Assembly: GCA_026991065.1 (NCBI GenBank)
Contig: JALXCG010000561.1
Span: 1 to 5,014 of the forward strand
Direction of reading: 5' to 3'
Origin: JALXCG01 sp026991065 [NCBI: Gemmatimonadota bacterium]
GTDB lineage: Bacteria; GCA-2686955
DNA length: 5,014 nt
Position numbers and translations under genes: made by a program
Shown here: positions 1-5,014 of the stretch, one piece after another
Layout of the letters: each line of letters starts with the position of its first letter
Position numbering within the stretch: position 1 is the first letter of the stretch
The notes under the pieces: generated by a model
Told to the model about the DNA's origin: nothing
Databases searched by the model: none
What the model saw: the letters and a program-made list of their open reading frames with translations, nothing else

Positions 1-2992
1 AGCCGGCAGTGGGATTGTGGAAGTCGGGGATGGTGAGCGTGCGCCACGCCTGGCGGGGCGGGTTGGCGTCGTCATACTCCTGGCAGGCGACCGTGAAGGC
101 GCCGTCGCCGCTGAGCGCGGTGGGGATATTGTACCAGAAACTTACAGTGTAGCCGCTGTGCGGGCCGACATAGAGGGTCTGGAAGATCGCGGTGGAATCG
201 GCGGCGCTGGGGTTGTGGAGCAGCATCGCATAGTCGCCGCTGTGGACAACGTGGCCACTCAGTTTCGGGTAGTTGGCCGGCAGCAGCTTGTAGACGGTCC
301 AGGGGTGCAGCCAGTTGGGATGGTCGCCGCAGTCCTCGAAACCGCCGTTCATGACCCGGTTCGCGTCCGGGGCGCGCCACGGCCCGGAGATGGAATGGGC
401 CTGCGCGGCGACAGCGCCGGGGCGGGCCGGGGCAAACGCCGCGCGCACCCGGTGCACCTCGATACCCGGCAGGGTGAGCCGCAGGGTACCCCACGCGGGA
501 TCGTAGGCGGTGGCGGCGGGTTCGCCGTCGACCTGCACCGCGATTGGGGGCTCGGTGACCCGCAGCACCAGATCGATGCTGTCGGCCAGGCCGGCGCGAT
601 TGTCCAGTTCAAGCAAGAGTTCAGCCCGCCCGCGATCGAAGCGGGCGCCGCTCAGGAGCGCCGGCTCCCAGGCGCCGATCGCCCGCACCGGTAGATCGCG
701 AAGCGCCTGCTGGGCATACATGAAGCCGTGGCGCGAGAGCGTGGGCGGACCGAGCAGACGCCGGTCGAGATCCTCGGCGCGGTGCAGATCGTGCCACATG
801 CTGTCCACTTCGGCCGCATCCCACCCCACCGATTCAAAGGCGTAGACCTTGACGAAGGGCCAATCATCCCGGTTCAGGTTGAAGTTGAGGCCGTTGTTCA
901 CACTGAATCCGAGCTGCATGACCGCGGCGAAATCCGCCGGCACAAAACGCCCGTAGACTTCGTTGACCAGCGGGTGAAAGCTCTCGCCGCTGATCAGCTT
1001 GGCGTTGTAGTTGACCATGCTGCCGATCGGGGCATAGCAGTGGAAGCCGGGAATCGCCGGGTCGGGATTGGGCTCATATTCGCCGAAACCGGTGCAGACC
1101 TGGTCCGCGGCGAACTCCCAGTAATCGCCGCCGAACCGCTCCGCGAATCCGAGCCGCTGGGTGAGCGGAACCATCCCCTTGGAAGCCAGATACCAGGCAT
1201 AAGCGCCGCGCTCCTCCCAGCCGGGGACGCCCGCCGTGGCCAGCACACGGCCGATGCGGGCGCAGGCGACATACCCCATCCACTGCGAAGGGAACATGTC
1301 GAGGAACGCGCCGCCGGCACCATAGTCGCGCGCCGAACCGGCCATCCAGGCCCAATCGCTGACCACCTCCAGATAGTGGAAGATCCTGGCGATCTCCGCC
1401 TCGGCGGCGATGATGCGATCCCAATCGCCGGAGTGGAGCGCATAGTGAGCGATGAACTCCAGAGGCGCGCCGGAGCCGCAATCGGGATCCAGGGGCTGCT
1501 CCGGGTAGCTGTCCTGTGAGAGCAGATAGTCGTAGGTGATGTTGGTTCCGGGAACCTGGCGCTGCTTCCACACCCCCTCCGGGCTGAAGTCGAAGAGCAC
1601 CCGGTCCAGCACCTGCTCGCAACGCTTCAGGTAGAGGCGGCGGCTGGCGGGATCGACCACCGGCAGCGCCTCGAAGAGCCCGTGCGCCGTGCTCAGCGAC
1701 CAGCCGGTGACGCTGTGGGTCAGATCCCAGACCAGGTCGGTGGCCCACAACTCCACCTGGCGCGAGGTGCGGTCGAACCAGGGCGAGCGCCGCGTCGTCG
1801 GCACCAGGTTCAGGTTCCACAGCGGCGCCAGCGGGATGCTGTATTCCACCTCGGTTTGCCCGGGGCAGGAGGCGTAGGGCCCCTGTTTGGTGGGCATGCC
1901 GAAGTCGACCGGCCGGGGCTGGAAATCGACCGGATAGCCCTGGGTGGAGGCGTAGTAGAGCAGCGGTGGGTAGGGGGCGGCGCCGCTCAGCGGGGTGCCC
2001 CAGTCGTCGCTCCAGGGTTCGCTGCCGAAGAGATCGTGGATGGTGACAGTATTGGCGGCGGTGTCGATGCGAAAAGTCTCGCTGCAGGAGGAGAGGAAGG
2101 GCAGCAAGCGCCGGCTGCGCTCGCGGCAGAGATCGCTGATGGCGGCGGGAAGCGAGTCGGACCAGGCGGCGACCTCACCCAGCGAGCGCGGAGCGACGCC
2201 GTCGAGCGGGACGCAGAAGATGTCGGTGGTGGCGCCGCTCTCTTTGTCAAAGCGCACAAAGAGTTCGCCGTGGGACCACTGGATGAAGCGCGGCTGATTG
2301 GAAAAGGCGAGGAGCAGCGGCACCTGGACACCGAGCGCCGGGCCATCGGCGAGCCAGGTGAGCAGCCAGTTCTCGCTCCAGTCGCCGTCGCTTTCGCGGT
2401 TGTAGTAGATCTCGCCAATGCCCGGAGCGCTGAAATCCACGGTGCGGGTGCCGCTGCTGTCGCGGTAGGCGAAGCAGCCGAGCGGTTCGTCCGGCGCGAG
2501 GGTGAAGACCGCCTCTTCGGTGGAGAGCAGGATTCCGGGTGAGAGCGTGTTGTAGGCCAGCCGGTAGCTACAGTTGCCGCGCTCCACCAGGATCTTCTTG
2601 AACACCCAGTTGCGCTCCAGGATCGAGACCTGCGGCGGGCCGGGATCCTCGCCCTCGTCGCGGGCGCCGAAAGCGACACCGAAGGGGTTGCCGGCGACGG
2701 TGCGGACCATCCAGTCGGGGTGGACGCGGCCGATCAGGTTGCCTTCGTATTTGTTGTCGTCACTGGCGTCGAACTCGGGCCAGGTGCCGAAGCGCCCCAG
2801 GGTGGTGTCGGCGACACCGGGATGCCACGGGGGCGCGATGCGGAGGGGGCTGGCGGCGGTGGTAGCGCCGGTGCTGCCCGCGGTGCCGCCGGCGAGGAGT
2901 GCCAGGAGCGCCGGGAGCAGAAAACAGAGCGGGAGTTGGCCGACACGGTGCGGAGGGAGCGGGCGGAGCCGCGGCAATGGGACGAGGCGCAT
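1..2992 (-). CDS. Large exported protein, probable multidomain carbohydrate-active enzyme of unknown family (3' end outside window)
   Basis: One frame runs from ATG (2990-2992) to the left edge without a stop, giving at least 997 residues; the C-terminus is missing. The start is supported by AAAGGAA six bases upstream and by a signal peptide: basic residues 2-16, hydrophobic core 20-36, possible cleavage after Ala38 (GTA/GS). Residues about 55-400 look beta-rich and include NWVFKK (128-133) and ANTVTIHDLF (312-321). Residues about 405-660 are helical, with Trp/Tyr- and acid-rich loops (HYALHSGDWDRI, 516-527; GGDYWEF, 621-627), as in (alpha/alpha)6-toroid glycosidases and lyases. Residues about 780-852 read as a beta-sandwich (AELLLELDN, 790-798; VQVDGEP, 819-825). 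From 880 a galactose-binding-like domain begins at VMNGGFED. The architecture suggests an extracellular or periplasmic polysaccharide-acting enzyme. That is inference: no catalytic residue or family was recognised, and a non-catalytic binding protein is possible. It lies 230 bp downstream of the peptidase gene on the same strand. Confidence 0.85.
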   Translation of the reverse strand, partial: MRLVPLPRLRPLPPHRVGQLPLCFLLPALLALLAGGTAGSTGATTAASPLRIAPPWHPGVADTTLGRFGTWPEFDASDDNKYEGNLIGRVHPDWMVRTVAGNPFGVAFGARDEGEDPGPPQVSILERNWVFKKILVERGNCSYRLAYNTLSPGILLSTEEAVFTLAPDEPLGCFAYRDSSGTRTVDFSAPGIGEIYYNRESDGDWSENWLLTWLADGPALGVQVPLLLAFSNQPRFIQWSHGELFVRFDKESGATTDIFCVPLDGVAPRSLGEVAAWSDSLPAAISDLCRERSRRLLPFLSSCSETFRIDTAANTVTIHDLFGSEPWSDDWGTPLSGAAPYPPLLYYASTQGYPVDFQPRPVDFGMPTKQGPYASCPGQTEVEYSIPLAPLWNLNLVPTTRRSPWFDRTSRQVELWATDLVWDLTHSVTGWSLSTAHGLFEALPVVDPASRRLYLKRCEQVLDRVLFDFSPEGVWKQRQVPGTNITYDYLLSQDSYPEQPLDPDCGSGAPLEFIAHYALHSGDWDRIIAAEAEIARIFHYLEVVSDWAWMAGSARDYGAGGAFLDMFPSQWMGYVACARIGRVLATAGVPGWEERGAYAWYLASKGMVPLTQRLGFAERFGGDYWEFAADQVCTGFGEYEPNPDPAIPGFHCYAPIGSMVNYNAKLISGESFHPLVNEVYGRFVPADFAAVMQLGFSVNNGLNFNLNRDDWPFVKVYAFESVGWDAAEVDSMWHDLHRAEDLDRRLLGPPTLSRHGFMYAQQALRDLPVRAIGAWEPALLSGARFDRGRAELLLELDNRAGLADSIDLVLRVTEPPIAVQVDGEPAATAYDPAWGTLRLTLPGIEVHRVRAAFAPARPGAVAAQAHSISGPWRAPDANRVMNGGFEDCGDHPNWLHPWTVYKLLPANYPKLSGHVVHSGDYAMLLHNPSAADSTAIFQTLYVGPHSGYTVSFWYNIPTALSGDGAFTVACQEYDDANPPRQAWRTLTIPDFHNPTAG

Positions 2993-2998
2993 GGCGGG

Positions 2999-3005
2999 TT
3001 CCTTT
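2999..3005 (-). promoter_or_regulatory. Ribosome binding site of the large exported protein
   Basis: Read on the minus strand, AAAGGAA is followed by a six-base spacer (CCCGCC) and then ATG. The GGA core matches the anti-Shine-Dalgarno sequence at usual spacing. It favours the ATG at 2990-2992 as the start, which is also where a signal peptide begins. Confidence 0.65.
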
Positions 3006-3058
3006 GGCCGATCTGCCGCGCCGGGCCGCATCCTCTGCCCGGCGCGCTACGAGTCCAA

Positions 3059-3078
3059 ACAATGCCTGTGAACATTGT
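3059..3078 (-). promoter_or_regulatory. Inverted repeat overlapping the promoter candidate, possible operator
   Basis: The arms ACAATG (3059-3064) and CATTGT (3073-3078) are perfect reverse complements separated by eight bases. The right arm overlaps five bases of the candidate -10 element, and the left arm lies close to the expected transcription start. A dimeric repressor binding here would block initiation. The arms are short and the regulator is unknown, so the role is inferred from position and symmetry only. Confidence 0.3.
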
Positions 3079-3082
3079 AGCA
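3074..3082 (-). promoter_or_regulatory. Extended -10 promoter candidate (TGCTACAAT) for the large exported protein
   Basis: On the minus strand the gap contains TG-C-TACAAT, an extended -10 motif matching TATAAT at five of six positions, in an otherwise GC-rich stretch. No good -35 hexamer lies 16-18 bases upstream, as is tolerated for extended -10 promoters. It would give an untranslated leader of roughly 75 bases before the ATG at 2992. This is a motif match only; the organism's sigma factor preference is unknown. Confidence 0.35.
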
Positions 3083-3110
3083 TGCCCGCCGGTGTGGCCC
3101 GGCCGGCATG
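3081..3110 (-). terminator. GC-rich hairpin in the gap between the two genes, possible terminator without U-tract
   Basis: Arms of 12 bases (3081-3092 and 3099-3110) pair at 11 positions with one mismatch around a six-base loop. The hairpin lies about 110 bases after the peptidase stop codon and directly upstream of the -10 candidate. It could end the peptidase transcript, but no run of U follows on either strand, so it is not a classical intrinsic terminator. It could equally be a protein-binding palindrome or a structure that stabilises the RNA 3' end. Confidence 0.35.
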
Positions 3111-3222
3111 GCGCTGTTCCTGGCCGCCGGTATCGCCGGGCCGACGACGGCCGCCCCAGCACAGCCACCCACGAGAATCTAAATATGTCGCTGGAACCGG
3201 GAATCCCCTGGGTGCTGGAGGA

Positions 3223-5014
3223 TTAGCCAGGCGCCCCCAGCTTCATCCACAGATAGCTCATCCGCAGCGCGCCCGCGCGCGCCGCTTGGGCGTGGTCGAC
3301 CACCGTGGCGTGGCCGCCCTCGGTCTCTTCGTAGTAGAGCACCGGGTGGCCGAGCGCGCGCAGCCGGGCGACCATCTTGCGGGCGTGGCCGGGATGCACC
3401 CGGTCGTCCTGCGTGGAGGTGGTGAAGAACGCTTCGGGATAGTCCATTTCGGTGCGCAACCGGACGTTGTGATAGGGCGACCAGCGCCGGATGTAGGCCC
3501 ACTCCTCCGGCTGGTCCGGGTCGCCATACTCGGCCATCCAACTGGCCCCGGCGAGGAGCTTGTGGTAGCGGCGCATATCCAGCAGCGGCATCTGGCAGAC
3601 CACGGCGCCGAAGAGTTCCGGGCGCTGAGTCATCACCGCGCCCACCAGCAGGCCGCCGTTGGAGCCGCCCATGATGCCGAGCCGGTTCGGGGTGCAGACA
3701 CCCTCCGCGATGAGTGCCTCGGCGACCGCGATGAAGTCGTCGAAGCTCTTTTGGCGCCGGCTCTTCAGCGCGGCCTGGTGCCACCGCGGACCAAATTCGC
3801 CGCCGCCGCGGATGTTGGCGATGGCGAGCGCGCCGCCCCGCTCCAGCCAGGTCGCGCCGAGAGCCGCCATGTAGTCGGGGGTCATGGAGACCTCGAAACC
3901 GCCATAGCCGTAGAGCAGCGTGGGGGTTTGGCCGGCGGTGCCGGCGCCGGCGCCCGGCGGAGTGACCAGGAAATAGGGGATGGCGGTGCCGTCCGCGGAG
4001 ATCGCCCGGCGCTGCGTGACCTCCATCCCGCGGGCATCGAAATGCGCGGGGGCCGACTTGATCTGTTGTGGCGCCGTTGGATCCGCCTGCGCCGTTGCCG
4101 CCGCCGCCGTCGCCGCCGTCGCCGCCGTCGCCGTTGCGGCCACGGCCGCCGGGGCCGCCCCCGCATCGCCGCAATCGCCCGCCAACCAGAGGCTTGGAGG
4201 GGTGAGAAAATCGGCGTAGCCGAAGAGGTAGAAACCGCTGTCGGCGGAGCATGAGCGCACTCCCGCCTGGCCCGGCCCCGGCAGCGGGATGCGCCGTCGC
4301 TCCCAAGTGTCCGCCGCCGCCCGGCCCGCTTCCGACCGCGGCGGCCGCAACTCGTAGAGCTGCCCGCGAACATTGTCGAGAACACTCATCAAGACGCAAT
4401 CACGCGTTGTTGTTACCGCTTTCAGAGCGCGGGTCGGCGCGGGCTCGAAGAGCACCTGGAAGCGCCGGCTGCCGCCGAGAAACGCCTCCAGCTCGATCGC
4501 CAGCAGCGCATCCTGCGGGTAGCGGTGGGTGCCACCCGGCGTGCCGGCCGCGCCCGCCGCGCCGCCCGCCGCCGCCGGTTCCGCCACTTCCCAGTCGGAG
4601 CGCAGCGAAACCAGCAGCCAGCCGCCGAAGATGGTGCGCAGATCGGCGTCCGGCGGCAGCTCCAGCTTGATCAGCCGCGCCTCGCCCGCGCTGCCTCCCG
4701 CCTCCCGCCGCGCGTCCTCCCGCCGCAGGTAGTAGTCGCTGCCGAAAAAGCTCCGCATGCGCCGCACAATGTCGTAGCGCCCCTCCGCCCGCGCCAGGCT
4801 GTAGCCCTCGACCAGCACATCCTCCTCCTGGCCGCGGAAAACCAACTCGGCCGCGGCCAGCGGCGTGCCCCTGCGCCACAGCTTCAGACAACGCGCGTAA
4901 CCGCTCCGGGTCAGCGTTCCCGGCCCGAAATCGGTCGCCACCCAGAGGTGGTTGCGATCCCTCCAGGCCACCTGCAACTTCGCCAGCGGCAGGCGAAAGC
5001 CATCGCCCGGGAAG
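3223..5014 (-). CDS. Prolyl oligopeptidase family serine peptidase (S9), 5' end outside window
   Basis: The frame is open from the right edge to TAA (3223-3225), showing 596 C-terminal residues; TTG or GTG codons near the edge are not believable starts because family similarity continues to the edge (DGFRLPLAK, TDFGPGTLTRSGY). Members of this branch are, from memory, about 700 residues, so roughly 150-200 N-terminal residues are missing. Visible residues 1 to about 315 belong to the beta-propeller, the rest to the alpha/beta-hydrolase domain. Seen there: YGYGGF with the likely oxyanion-hole Tyr370, RGGGEFG (402-408), nucleophile Ser451 in GGSNGG, Asp536 with substrate-binding Arg538 in DDRVHP, and His568 in EGGHA. 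The triad is complete, so an active enzyme cleaving short peptides after proline is expected. Whether it is cytosolic or exported cannot be seen. Ala/Thr-rich (284-310) and Gly/Ala-rich (145-161) low-complexity segments interrupt the propeller. Confidence 0.95.
   Translation of the reverse strand, partial: FPGDGFRLPLAKLQVAWRDRNHLWVATDFGPGTLTRSGYARCLKLWRRGTPLAAAELVFRGQEEDVLVEGYSLARAEGRYDIVRRMRSFFGSDYYLRREDARREAGGSAGEARLIKLELPPDADLRTIFGGWLLVSLRSDWEVAEPAAAGGAAGAAGTPGGTHRYPQDALLAIELEAFLGGSRRFQVLFEPAPTRALKAVTTTRDCVLMSVLDNVRGQLYELRPPRSEAGRAAADTWERRRIPLPGPGQAGVRSCSADSGFYLFGYADFLTPPSLWLAGDCGDAGAAPAAVAATATAATAATAAAATAQADPTAPQQIKSAPAHFDARGMEVTQRRAISADGTAIPYFLVTPPGAGAGTAGQTPTLLYGYGGFEVSMTPDYMAALGATWLERGGALAIANIRGGGEFGPRWHQAALKSRRQKSFDDFIAVAEALIAEGVCTPNRLGIMGGSNGGLLVGAVMTQRPELFGAVVCQMPLLDMRRYHKLLAGASWMAEYGDPDQPEEWAYIRRWSPYHNVRLRTEMDYPEAFFTTSTQDDRVHPGHARKMVARLRALGHPVLYYEETEGGHATVVDHAQAARAGALRMSYLWMKLGAPG
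4103..4129 (-). repeat. Three tandem 9-bp repeats inside the peptidase gene
   Basis: Three perfect consecutive copies of GCCGCCGTC (plus-strand reading) are flanked by degenerate copies on both sides. On the coding strand they specify a Thr-Ala-Ala periodicity within the Ala/Thr-rich segment of the prolyl oligopeptidase. The unit is a multiple of three, so changes in copy number by slippage would keep the reading frame. Confidence 0.8.

Noticed and set aside
728-1519. Long plus-strand open stretch of 263 codons opposite the large exported protein.
   Set aside because: It lies wholly antisense to the verified minus-strand frame, its translation shows no recognisable domain, and such antisense frames are expected where G+C is high.
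1682-2542. Plus-strand open stretch of 286 codons.
   Set aside because: It is antisense to the same gene. Its Gly/Val/Ala-rich translation without motifs is typical of a shadow frame.
1074-2679. Minus-strand open stretches at 1074-1820 and 1987-2679 in other frames, which could suggest a frameshifted gene.
   Set aside because: The frame starting at 2992 is continuous through all of this region and has coherent protein features, so there is no frameshift. The others are Arg/Pro/Ser-rich shadows.
3139-3152. Short inverted repeat GGCCG-ACGA-CGGCC in the gap.
   Set aside because: Five-base GC-only arms are expected by chance in this composition, and no U-tract follows.
3177-3190. AT-rich patch after the peptidase stop (minus strand CATATTTAGAT) as a second -10 candidate.
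   Set aside because: It is a poor match to the consensus, has no extended TG or -35 element, and would give a leader of about 180 bases. The TGCTACAAT site is better.
2899-4254. Plus-strand open stretch of 451 codons across the gap and into the peptidase gene.
   Set aside because: It is antisense to a confidently identified peptidase, contains a long poly-Arg run produced by the triplet repeat, and has no recognisable domain.
3179-4399. Minus-strand open stretch of 406 codons overlapping the peptidase.
   Set aside because: It is an alternate frame of the peptidase gene, which has the full catalytic triad and conserved motifs in its own frame.

Overview
This window comes from a GC-rich bacterial chromosome or metagenomic contig. 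It holds two large genes, both on the minus strand and both cut by a window edge, separated by a gap of 230 bases. High G+C at third codon positions, a Shine-Dalgarno-like AAAGGAA before one start, and a cleavable-looking signal peptide all indicate a bacterium. The phylum cannot be settled. The peptidase closely resembles a branch of prolyl oligopeptidases I know from proteobacteria and other high-GC bacteria. The large secreted carbohydrate-enzyme-like protein is of a kind common in free-living polymer degraders. No RNA gene, insertion sequence, CRISPR array or phage gene was seen.

Layout, in the order of transcription (right to left). (1) From beyond the right edge to position 3223: a prolyl oligopeptidase family serine peptidase (S9). 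The last 596 residues are visible, including the whole catalytic triad. It carries Ala/Thr- and Gly/Ala-rich low-complexity insertions in its beta-propeller half, one of them encoded by a 9-bp tandem repeat. (2) Positions 2993 to 3222: a non-coding gap with a GC-rich 12-bp-arm hairpin, an extended -10 promoter candidate (TGCTACAAT) and a perfect 6-bp inverted repeat overlapping that promoter. (3) From 2992 to beyond the left edge: one uninterrupted reading frame of at least 997 codons. I checked it codon by codon and found no stop. It encodes an exported protein with an N-terminal beta-rich part, a helical region like an (alpha/alpha)-toroid glycosidase, a beta-sandwich-like part and a carbohydrate-binding-module-like domain running off the window. 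I could not assign it to a named family, and it is the most interesting object here.

The two genes could be co-transcribed, but the hairpin and promoter candidate in the gap suggest that the secreted protein has its own transcript. No functional link between them is visible beyond a possible shared nutritional role in polymer and peptide breakdown, which is inference. Because G+C is high, the other frames and the opposite strand contain many long open stretches. I treat these as shadows.
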